Assembly (NCBI RefSeq): GCF_052119705.1 | Contig: NZ_JBGQOP010000016.1 | Location: forward strand, 1 to 64,000 | From: Oceanimonas sp052119705 | Lineage (GTDB): Bacteria > Pseudomonadota > Gammaproteobacteria > Enterobacterales > Aeromonadaceae | Direction: 5' to 3' | Length of the DNA stretch: 64,000 nucleotides | Shown here: positions 1-7,921 of the stretch, piece after piece | Layout of the letters: every line of letters starts with the position of its first letter | Position numbering within the stretch: the first letter of the stretch is position 1 | Program-made: the position numbers and the translations under genes | The notes under the pieces: model-generated | Told to the model about the DNA's origin: nothing | Database searches by the model: none | What the model saw: only the letters and a program-made list of their open reading frames with translations

Positions 1-67
<67 letters not shown>

Positions 68-148
68 CTTAAGTGTGCAGTTGCAGTAACTTTCGTTGTA
101 GTAAAGTGTTAAGCAGTACAGAGTAAAGAATAGCGTTTAAGTATCGGA

Positions 149-225
<77 letters not shown>

Positions 226-399
226 CTTAAAAAAACTTAAAATAGTTATCTTCAAACATCATAACTCCCCTCTTCTAGCAATCACCCGCCACATCTTGTA
301 ATAAAACACTCACGAACTCTTAGTTCGATTTTCCCGATCCTGATTTTCACTGGGTTATTGGCCACACATTCAATATTTTGTTCGCTGCTTCAAACAGAT

Positions 400-445
400 A
401 ACACAAAGCCAACAGCAGAATGCGCTACTGTTGGCTTTGTGTTTT
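400..445 (+). terminator. Perfect 16-bp hairpin after the fMet tRNAs / zapC
   Basis: Arms 400-415 and 428-443 are perfect reverse complements, with a 12-nt loop, followed on the plus strand by a four-T run. It lies between the 3' ends of the tRNA pair (plus) and zapC (minus) and can serve as a terminator for either side; the T run favours the tRNA transcript. The rest of 226-504 holds no gene I can see. Confidence 0.7.
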
Positions 446-504
446 AATGTTCTTGCATTGCTATCTTGACTGAATGCTGACGGCTTATCGCTGAAAGTTG
501 CCCG

Positions 505-1041
505 TTAACCTACTTGCCTGATGTGCTCGTTCTCGCTCAGCACATCTAAACTAACCAGACGATCGTTCATCACCTTGATGGCACTAAAGGTGTTCAGTTG
601 TTTACTGCCCGATAACAATCGGCTTGGGGCCAGTGAAATACACACGGACGCCGAAGGTGAGGTTTCGATAACCATCATAGTCAGTTGTTCATTTTCCACA
701 TCTAAACCGATTAATTCGCCAAGTTCTGGCTGATGGTAATCCGCTTGCGGCTCAAAAAACCAACTCTGGGGCATCAAAGGTTTATAAAAACGGGCGGCTG
801 CCACACCATTTAATGCCGCTTGCACCCGCTGTGCCGATGAACCCCAATGGCAGAGTTTGTCTAAAAATCGATAATACAGGCCGGTATCTTCGACCGAAAA
901 ACACTGATCTAATGAGGTCGAACACACTAAATGCTTTGCTACATAAGGGCTGCAAAACAGCATCTCCTCACCTAAGTCCAGCATTAGGTGTCTGTCTTCA
1001 CCCATAAACCAGCGCCACTGATCATTTGGTTGAAGCAACAT
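505..1041 (-). CDS. zapC: Cell division protein ZapC
   Basis: ZapC binds FtsZ and promotes lateral bundling of protofilaments in the Z-ring. The protein follows the E. coli ZapC pattern along its whole length: an N-terminal N-D-x-W-R-W block, a MLDL...MLF stretch, a KPxMPxSWxF block in the middle and AIKVMNDRL near the end. I start it at ATG 1041 (178 aa) and not at the GTG at 1050, because the AAAGG upstream is about 9 nt from the ATG but would touch the GTG, and E. coli ZapC begins at the same point. It lies downstream of pyrD on the same strand, as in enterobacteria. The spacer to pyrD contains a 15-bp tandem repeat in what would be its leader. Confidence 0.93.
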   Translation of the reverse strand: MLLQPNDQWRWFMGEDRHLMLDLGEEMLFCSPYVAKHLVCSTSLDQCFSVEDTGLYYRFLDKLCHWGSSAQRVQAALNGVAAARFYKPLMPQSWFFEPQADYHQPELGELIGLDVENEQLTMMVIETSPSASVCISLAPSRLLSGSKQLNTFSAIKVMNDRLVSLDVLSENEHIRQVG

Positions 1042-1072
1042 CCAAGTCACACCTTTTAGTTATATTTACACT

Positions 1073-1139
1073 AGTTATGCGTGCAATAGTTATGCGTGCA
1101 ATAGTTATGCGTACAATAGTTATGCATACAACAGTTATG
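1073..1139. repeat. 15-bp tandem repeat, about 4.5 copies, in zapC leader
   Basis: Units of 15 bp (type AGTTATGCGTGCAAT) start at 1073, 1088, 1103 and 1118, with a half unit at 1133. The first two are identical and later units diverge by one to three bases. The array lies about 30 bp upstream of the zapC start, between pyrD and zapC, so it would be in the leader of any pyrD-zapC or zapC transcript. Confidence 0.92.
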
Positions 1140-1279
1140 TTTAGTAAAACTAGCACATGCACAGGGTTTGATATTTGATAATAGTCATCAAACATCAAAC
1201 CATAGTGTTAATTTCTGTTTATTGCCTTATTTTATAACCTATTTCGCACAAGAGTTACAGTCTGTGACGCATATCTAGT

Positions 1280-2287
1280 TTATAAATGGCGCGCCAGCTG
1301 CTGAATAAGTTGCGGCCCCTGATAAATAAAGCCGGTATAAATCTGCACCAGACTGGCACCGGCAGCCATTTTTTCGCGCCCTGCCGTTAATGAATCTATG
1401 CCACCCACACCAATAATAGGCAAACGGCCCGCTAAGCGACGGGACAATTCCTGGATAACAATTGTGCTTTTATTTTGTACCGGACGACCACTTAAACCAC
1501 CTGCTTCATGGGCATGAGGCAAGTCAAACACCAATTCGCGATCCAGCGTGGTATTAGTGGCGATCACGCCATCGATATTAAAGCGCACTAAGCTGTCCGC
1601 CACCTGCTCAATTTCTTCCATAGACAAGTCTGGAGCAATCTTCACCAGCAAGGGCACCTGCTTATTATGCAGTGTGGCCAATTCGGCCTGCTTTTCTTTC
1701 AGTGAACCCAGCAAGTCGTCCAGCGCCTCGCCGTATTGCAAGCTACGTAGGCCTGGGGTATTGGGTGAGGAAATGTTCACCGTAATGTAGCCTGCGTGAG
1801 CGTAGGCTTTTTCCATACAGATAATATAGTCGTCTTTGCCGTGCTCAATCGGCGTGTCTTTATTCTTACCGATATTAATGCCGAGCACACCGCTATAGCG
1901 GGCGTTTTTCACATTTTCAATCAAGTAATCGATGCCATGGTTATTAAAGCCCATGCGGTTAATGATGGCGTCCGCTTGCGGAATACGGAACAGACGCGGC
2001 TTATCATTGCCATCTTGTGCCTTGGGCGTGACGGTACCAATTTCAATAAAGCCAAAGCCCATGGCGGCGAATGCATCTATGCAGTCGCCATTCTTATCCA
2101 ACCCCGCCGCCAACCCCACAGGGTTATCGAAGGTCAGGCCCATTAATTGCACCGGATTCATAATTTTAGGTCGGCGATATAAGGTCGCCAAGGCGTTGTG
2201 TTGGCTTTTTCCTAAGCCCTTGATAGTGAGCTCGTGCACATGCTCTGGGTCACATTGAAACAAAAGCGGTTTAACCAGTGAATACAC
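1280..2287 (-). CDS. pyrD: Dihydroorotate dehydrogenase (quinone), class 2
   Basis: Membrane-associated FMN enzyme of de novo pyrimidine synthesis that oxidises dihydroorotate to orotate and passes electrons to quinone. At 335 aa it is the class 2 length (E. coli 336). Visible marks are the N-terminal helical membrane-association segment (MYSLVKPLLFQCDPE), the AGLDKNGDCIDAF block, the NISSPNTPGLRSLQ block that holds the catalytic serine region, and the C-terminal phosphate-binding GVGGIDS with a following G-A-S-LVQIYTGF. The start is GTG, preceded by AAGGA at about 8 nt. zapC follows on the same strand. Confidence 0.97.
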   Translation of the reverse strand: MYSLVKPLLFQCDPEHVHELTIKGLGKSQHNALATLYRRPKIMNPVQLMGLTFDNPVGLAAGLDKNGDCIDAFAAMGFGFIEIGTVTPKAQDGNDKPRLFRIPQADAIINRMGFNNHGIDYLIENVKNARYSGVLGINIGKNKDTPIEHGKDDYIICMEKAYAHAGYITVNISSPNTPGLRSLQYGEALDDLLGSLKEKQAELATLHNKQVPLLVKIAPDLSMEEIEQVADSLVRFNIDGVIATNTTLDRELVFDLPHAHEAGGLSGRPVQNKSTIVIQELSRRLAGRLPIIGVGGIDSLTAGREKMAAGASLVQIYTGFIYQGPQLIQQLARHL

Positions 2288-2302
2288 AGTTCTTGTCCTT
2301 GT

Positions 2303-2330
2303 AAAAAAGCCCCGGTATTGACCGAGGCTT
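2303..2330 (-). terminator. Intrinsic terminator downstream of gdhB
   Basis: Arms 2307-2316 and 2321-2330 pair over 10 bp with one mismatch around a 4-nt loop. Read on the minus strand the hairpin is followed by six T (2303-2308). It sits between the end of gdhB and the start of pyrD and separates the two units. Confidence 0.85.
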
Positions 2331-2407
2331 GAGTATTGTTATGGGTATAACTACGGGTATAGTTATGCAATGCCATTTATTAAACGGCGTTTACGCTAAG
2401 CCCGCCA

Positions 2408-5400
2408 TTAAACCGCGTTCACACAATGCAGATGCAGCAAATTCAGCTCACGCAAGGCCACTGAAAACTGAGCAAACTCATGGCTAGATGAGGCCTTAAA
2501 GTCTGCTAATAAATGGCGCCAGCGATTCAATGCTTGCTCGTGCTTATCCAGCCACTGGGCCAGCATATTAGCGCATTCATCGCTCGCATTACAGTCTTTC
2601 AATACCACAGCCGCGAGGCTACGCTGCTGATAATCCAAGTCTTCTCTAAATGCGGATCGCGCCTGTGCCTGCCAGTGGTTGCTGACGGCTTGCAGGTTTA
2701 TTTGATCTAAGAACCAATGCAGCTCCAGCTCAACGCCAAGGTGGAAATACAGCTTGGCCACCACGTTTATGTCTTTGTCTTGCTCTGTGGCCACTTGTGC
2801 TATGTCTAGGCTTGAGAAAGCGCTGCTTAACTTCGCCACTCGCTCGGCGACAGATTGCGACACGCCTTGAGCCGTAAGATCGCTTACTGCCTGTTTGATG
2901 TCCGCCACTTCTGACTCAATCATCACCTGATACAGATCCTGCGCCAAGCTGGTATAAGCCGGTTTAAAGAGGCTGATGGCCTGCTCAATAGACAACTTAC
3001 GATCCCGATTGCGCAACAGCCAACGGGTCGCACGACGAACCGTACGTCTCACTTGAGTAAAGAGCGCTAATTGCACGGCGGCCGGTGCTTGGTTATCCAG
3101 TGCTTCAATATCGCGCAGCAAGTCGTCCATGCCAAACACCTCGCGCGCTATCATAAAGCTGTGCGCAATATCGCAGATGCTGGTGCCGGTTTCGTCTTGC
3201 AGGCGCATGGCAAAGTTAAAGCCCATGTCGTTGACCATGATATTGGCCAAACGCGTCGCAATGATCTCACTCCGTAACGGGTGAGCCATCAGTGCCTCAC
3301 CAAACTGCGCCACTAAGGGTTGTGGCATACTCAGCGGCAATAACTGCGCGATAAAGTCGTTGTCGGTGATTTCACTAATATTCAGTGTCTCTTTCAAGGT
3401 CATCTTGGCGTAAGCCACTAAAATCGCCAATTCGGGACGCGTTAAGCCGCGGTTTGCCGCCATGCGCTCGGTCAGCTCATCGTCGCTCGGTAAATACTCT
3501 AATTGACGATCCAGTTTGCCTTTGCGCTCTAACCATTGAATAAAGTGCTGCTGCTCTTTTAGTGCCGCCGCACCGCTGTGCTCGGTCACAGAAATCGTTT
3601 GCGACTGACGATAGGCATTGGTCAGCACTTTGTTGGCCACATCCTCCGTCATATCAAACAGCAACTGGTTGCGGTGCTCCATGGTCAGCTCGCCTTTATC
3701 GACCAAGGTGGTCAATAAAATCTTGATATTCACTTCGTTATCGGAGCAATCTACGCCGCCCACGTTATCGATAAAGTCGGCGTTAATGCGCCCGCCTTGA
3801 CTGGCGTATTCAATACGGCCCAGTTGAGTGAAGCCTAGGTTACCGCCCTCGCCTACGATGCGCGCCCGCAGCTCAGTGCCATTCACACGCACTGCATCAT
3901 TGGCGCGGTCGCCTACGTCGTTATGACTTTCGCGCGCAGATTTCACATAGGTGCCGATGCCGCCGTTCCAAATCAAATCCACTTTGGCCATCAATAAGTG
4001 ATGAATAACCTCAGTTGGCGCCAAGCTCGTCTTATCCGTATCCAGCAGTTGCTGCATTTCGGGCGTTAAATTAATGGACTTAGCCGAGCGCTCAAACACG
4101 CCGCCGCCTTGTGAAATTAAGCTAGCATCAAAATCGCTCCAGCTTGAGCCTGGGGTATTATATAACCGCTCACGCTCCACATAGGTGGCCGCCGCATTGG
4201 GGCTCGGGTCAATAAAGATATGTAAGTGGTTAAAGGCCCCCACCAGGCAGGTGTGCGGTGATCGCAACATGCCATTACCAAACACGTCGCCGGCCATGTC
4301 GCCAATGCCGACTACGGTAAAGTCGGTGGTTTGACAGTCGATATTCAGCTCTCGGAAGTGGCGCTTCACCGACTCCCAGCCGCCGCGGGCTGTGATGCCC
4401 ATTTTCTTGTGGTCGTAGCCCACAGAGCCGCCAGAGGCGAAGGCATCGCCTAACCAGTGCTGGTATTCAGCACTGATTTCATTGGCAATATCAGAGAAAG
4501 AAGCAGTGCCTTTATCCGCGGCCACCACCAAGTAGTAGTCATCTTCGTCGTGACGCACCACCTCTTTGGCCGGGATCACGTGGCCGTCAATGATGTTGTC
4601 GGTCACGTCTAACAGCGCGCGAATAAAGAGGCGGTAACAGGCCTTACCCTCGGCTAAAAAGGCGGTACGATCGCCGTTTGGAAGTTGCTTACACACGAAA
4701 CCGCCCTTAGCACCCACGGGGACGATCACGGTATTTTTCACTTGCTGTGCTTTTACCAAACCTAATACTTCGGTGCGGAAGTCTTCACGACGATCCGACC
4801 AGCGCAAACCACCGCGCGCCACCTTGCCCCAGCGCAGATGCACACCTTCAACCCGCGGCGAATAGACAAAAATCTCAAACATAGGTAGCGGTTGCGGCAT
4901 GTCACTAATGGTGGACGGCGCCAGCTTATAGGAGATATAGGGCTTAGGCTCGCCATTGGCCGCCGTCTGATAGAAGTTGGTGCGCACCGTGGCTTCAATC
5001 ATTTCCATAAAGCGGCGAATAATACGGTCGTCGTCGAGATTGGCAACTTTATCGAGCTCTGCCACTAATTGTTGATGCAACGCAGCCTCCTGAGCGGCGT
5101 CTTGGCTTTGCAGCAAGGAAAAACGCTGTTCAAATAGCGTAAACAACAGCTGGGCTAATTGTGGATAGCGGGTCAGGGTTTCTTCAATGTATTGTTGGCT
5201 AAAACTCACCCCGGTTTGGCGCATATATTTGGCATAACCACGTAACACGCTGATATCACGCCCCGTTAGATCACAGGCCAACAATAAACGGTTAAAGCCG
5301 TCGTTTTCCAGCTCTTTATTCCACACCTGAGCAAACGCCTGCTGAAAACGGCCTTGGCAATGATCCAGATCCAAAGGCGCGCCGGTGTAAAACATGGCGA

Positions 5401-7258
5401 AGTCTAATACCCAATAAGTGTCGTCGCCGCAGCTTACCTGATGGGGCGTTTCACCTATGATGCGCAGGCCTAAGTTTTCCAACATCGGCATTACATCAGA
5501 TAAATGGATGGGCTCATTTCTGTGATAGAGCTTAAGGCGCACCCGGTTAGAGTCGGGTTTTTCTTCTTGGGCGCGATAAAACAACATGCCCAACGGCTGC
5601 GCATCACTGAGCGCTTCCAATTTTTCAACATCGGCTACGGCTGAGCCTGGCATCACTCTTTCGGTATAAGAATGTCCAAAGGCGGCACCGTATTTATCGA
5701 ACAGGCGCTTTCCTTCGGCTTCGCCCATGCTCACCGACAAGGCTTGGCTAAATTGGTCTTCCCAACTGCGCGCCGCTTCAATTAAGTTTGCTTGAATTTT
5801 ATTCACATCAATGTCCATCGCGTTATCTTGCACCCGAATTAAATAGTGGGTGCGTGCAAATACGCCTTCAGAAAAGTAAGTGCTAAATTCCACTTCCTCT
5901 TCTGAACCAAAATAATCTTGTAAAATTGCTTGGGTTTTTTGGCGTAGCGTAGTGTTAAATCGCTCTTTGCTGACATACACCATGCAAGAGAAAAAGCGTT
6001 CAAATAAGTCACGGCGCACAAACAGCCGCGTCATGTCCCGCTCTTGCATGCCCAATACACCCATGCCGATGGTGGTTAGCTCTTGCTCAGTGGCTTGAAT
6101 AAGCTCATCGCGCGGGTAGCTTTCTAAAATATTAACTAACGATTTATAGGCATGACTGCCCTTCACCAAACCAGAATGAGCCAAAATACGGCGTAACTTA
6201 GCGCCAATCAGTGGGATATCGAGGGCACTCAGGTTATACACATTAGAGGCGTAGAGTCCGATAAAGCGGTCTTCACCTATCACCCTACCCTGATCATCAA
6301 AGCGTTTAATGCCGATGTAATCAATATAAGACGGTCGGTGAACCCGAGATTGATGATTGGTTTTGGTGAGAATTAAAATGTTATTATTTAACGCCGCCTC
6401 TCGCGCGGCTGGGCTTAAATCGCTGAGCACTAACGGCTGGGCGTGGTTGATATTACCTAACAAGCCTAAGCTGCTGTCTAGCTCCGGCAATAGCACTTGA
6501 GACTCGCCTTCACCGGTTAATTGATAGCGACGATAGCCCATCAGCGTAAATTTATGATCCACCACCCAGTTTAAAAACGCTAACGTCTCCGCCATGTCAT
6601 CGGGATGCGCGCCACAGGCGGTAGGCAGTTCGGCTATCACTTGCTCCAAACGTTGCACCATCGGCTGCCAGTCAGACACCACTTGCAGCACTTCTGTGAC
6701 CACAGACAACAATTCAGCGGTTAAGGCGTCTTGAATTTCTTGGGTGGGTAAGCGGTCAATTTCAATTAGAAAAGCGGTTTCAAGGGGCTGATTGGCGCTG
6801 GCTTGCTCTTGTGTTTGCTCCTGCTCTCGCTCTCTGATCTCGGTGAGTGTGCCATCCACATCTCGCACCACCTGCATGGGTTGATGCAGCATAAGATGCG
6901 ATGTGATGCCCATACGGTTAAGCGCCATGCGAATGGAGTCCACTAAAAATGGCGCATCAGTGCAGATAACTTCTACCAAGGTATGGGGTGACTGCCAGCC
7001 GTGACGGCCGAGCTCTGGGTTATAAACACGCACATATAAGCCAGCGTCTGGACGCGTAGCAAAGGCTTGCCACAGGTTAATGGCTGCGCCATACACATCG
7101 CTGGCGTTGCGATGAGATAAGTCATAATCGGTAATGCCGCTGTATAAATGAGTGACGAAATTGTTCACTAAGGGAGCGAGAGGGCCTGGGAATTTATCTG
7201 TGATGTGCTGGGCTACATTGTCGAGCAAAACGGATCTTGCTGGGGGGGTAAATGCCAT
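2408..7258 (-). CDS. gdhB: NAD-specific glutamate dehydrogenase, 180 kDa class
   Basis: Catabolic NAD-dependent glutamate dehydrogenase (glutamate to 2-oxoglutarate plus ammonia) of the large class known from Pseudomonas, Shewanella and Streptomyces. About 1616 aa, the usual size for the class. The N-terminal half carries the regulatory region (an ACT-like block near 'VEVICTDAPFLVDSIRMALNR'). The catalytic core in the second half is marked by GGLRWSDRREDFRTEV and VPVGAKGGFV, followed by a Rossmann region (GIGDMAGDVFGNGML) and VGEGGNLG. The start is set at ATG 7258: GAGGAAG lies 7 nt upstream, and the extra N-terminal codons of the longer frame do not resemble the family. It is monocistronic, with a terminator behind it and about 360 nt of gene-free sequence ahead of it. 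Confidence 0.96.
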   Translation of the reverse strand: MAFTPPARSVLLDNVAQHITDKFPGPLAPLVNNFVTHLYSGITDYDLSHRNASDVYGAAINLWQAFATRPDAGLYVRVYNPELGRHGWQSPHTLVEVICTDAPFLVDSIRMALNRMGITSHLMLHQPMQVVRDVDGTLTEIREREQEQTQEQASANQPLETAFLIEIDRLPTQEIQDALTAELLSVVTEVLQVVSDWQPMVQRLEQVIAELPTACGAHPDDMAETLAFLNWVVDHKFTLMGYRRYQLTGEGESQVLLPELDSSLGLLGNINHAQPLVLSDLSPAAREAALNNNILILTKTNHQSRVHRPSYIDYIGIKRFDDQGRVIGEDRFIGLYASNVYNLSALDIPLIGAKLRRILAHSGLVKGSHAYKSLVNILESYPRDELIQATEQELTTIGMGVLGMQERDMTRLFVRRDLFERFFSCMVYVSKERFNTTLRQKTQAILQDYFGSEEEVEFSTYFSEGVFARTHYLIRVQDNAMDIDVNKIQANLIEAARSWEDQFSQALSVSMGEAEGKRLFDKYGAAFGHSYTERVMPGSAVADVEKLEALSDAQPLGMLFYRAQEEKPDSNRVRLKLYHRNEPIHLSDVMPMLENLGLRIIGETPHQVSCGDDTYWVLDFAMFYTGAPLDLDHCQGRFQQAFAQVWNKELENDGFNRLLLACDLTGRDISVLRGYAKYMRQTGVSFSQQYIEETLTRYPQLAQLLFTLFEQRFSLLQSQDAAQEAALHQQLVAELDKVANLDDDRIIRRFMEMIEATVRTNFYQTAANGEPKPYISYKLAPSTISDMPQPLPMFEIFVYSPRVEGVHLRWGKVARGGLRWSDRREDFRTEVLGLVKAQQVKNTVIVPVGAKGGFVCKQLPNGDRTAFLAEGKACYRLFIRALLDVTDNIIDGHVIPAKEVVRHDEDDYYLVVAADKGTASFSDIANEISAEYQHWLGDAFASGGSVGYDHKKMGITARGGWESVKRHFRELNIDCQTTDFTVVGIGDMAGDVFGNGMLRSPHTCLVGAFNHLHIFIDPSPNAAATYVERERLYNTPGSSWSDFDASLISQGGGVFERSAKSINLTPEMQQLLDTDKTSLAPTEVIHHLLMAKVDLIWNGGIGTYVKSARESHNDVGDRANDAVRVNGTELRARIVGEGGNLGFTQLGRIEYASQGGRINADFIDNVGGVDCSDNEVNIKILLTTLVDKGELTMEHRNQLLFDMTEDVANKVLTNAYRQSQTISVTEHSGAAALKEQQHFIQWLERKGKLDRQLEYLPSDDELTERMAANRGLTRPELAILVAYAKMTLKETLNISEITDNDFIAQLLPLSMPQPLVAQFGEALMAHPLRSEIIATRLANIMVNDMGFNFAMRLQDETGTSICDIAHSFMIAREVFGMDDLLRDIEALDNQAPAAVQLALFTQVRRTVRRATRWLLRNRDRKLSIEQAISLFKPAYTSLAQDLYQVMIESEVADIKQAVSDLTAQGVSQSVAERVAKLSSAFSSLDIAQVATEQDKDINVVAKLYFHLGVELELHWFLDQINLQAVSNHWQAQARSAFREDLDYQQRSLAAVVLKDCNASDECANMLAQWLDKHEQALNRWRHLLADFKASSSHEFAQFSVALRELNLLHLHCVNAV

Positions 7259-7621
7259 GTTGTTATCTTCCTCGTATACAAGCGAGTGTCCATAGAGCAT
7301 GACGCCCTAACAGAACAGGATGGAAACAGTGTATGCCCGCCCAATTTTGAATACGAGTCAGGCGTGGGAGCAAGGTGTCAAAGTATCGACTCGATCACGG
7401 CCTAAGAGACTATTTTTCAATTGACGACTGTCTCATCCCCCTGCTGTCTTGCAACTTAATGAATAAGTTAGCAAAAGTTTGCATTTTTAATAAGCCATTG
7501 TTAATAAACCGTTGTTATTAAAACATTGTGATTAAACAGGCGGAGCAATACAGAGATACAACTTTCGCAGTACGCCGTATGCTAAAAAATCCTGTCGCTA
7601 ATACACATTGGGTTTGGGCAT
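7259..7621. other. Gene-free region upstream of gdhB
   Basis: No reading frame here is convincing. It must hold the gdhB promoter. The part nearest gdhB is GC-balanced; 7480-7545 is AT-rich and contains a degenerate 14-bp direct repeat. I see no unambiguous -35/-10 pair or operator. Confidence 0.5.
7496..7537. repeat. Degenerate 14-bp tandem repeat, 3 copies, AT-rich
   Basis: Three 14-bp units (type CATTGTTAATAAAC) begin at 7496, 7510 and 7524 and differ by two or three bases. They lie 240-280 bp upstream of the gdhB start. Regularly spaced AT-rich repeats could be regulator sites, but this is only inference. Confidence 0.6.
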
Positions 7622-7646
7622 AAAAATACCGGGCAAGCCCGGTATT
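7622..7646 (-). terminator. Intrinsic terminator of the pepN-DUF2835 unit
   Basis: Perfect 10-bp arms 7625-7634 and 7637-7646 (innermost pair probably open to give a 4-nt loop), followed on the minus strand by five T. Lies 57 nt beyond the DUF2835 stop codon. Confidence 0.88.
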
Positions 7647-7702
7647 AGGTGTTGTTTTTAACGTATGACGTATATGTTATGCCTTACATATGACCGCAGG
7701 CA

Positions 7703-7921
7703 CTATAACCGCGCTAATTGCTGAAATTGATTCTCAGCATTGAGGGTAATTTCAAAATAACCTTGTAAGCCATCATGACTGACAAAAGTGCGAAAGTGAT
7801 GCAGCCCAATTTGCAGCCGCACCCCTTGTTCGGTTTGGACCGACAAGGCCCCAGTGCGACCTTGGTAATACTGCAACAGCTGCGGGGCCGAAATAGCCAG
7901 CCGAAACCGCAGCCGGCGCAT
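7703..7921 (-). CDS. DUF2835 family protein
   Basis: Small 72-aa protein of unknown function. It matches the DUF2835 pattern: a YYQG motif followed by a basic 'v-x-T-E-x-G-x-R-L-Q' strand and a hydrophobic core ending in 'LxxLxxL'. Its ATG shares one base with the pepN stop codon (TAATG), so translation is almost certainly coupled to PepN. The pairing with pepN is, as I recall, common in marine gammaproteobacteria. The size and basic N-terminus would fit nucleic-acid binding, but nothing here proves that. Confidence 0.8.
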   Translation of the reverse strand: MRRLRFRLAISAPQLLQYYQGRTGALSVQTEQGVRLQIGLHHFRTFVSHDGLQGYFEITLNAENQFQQLARL

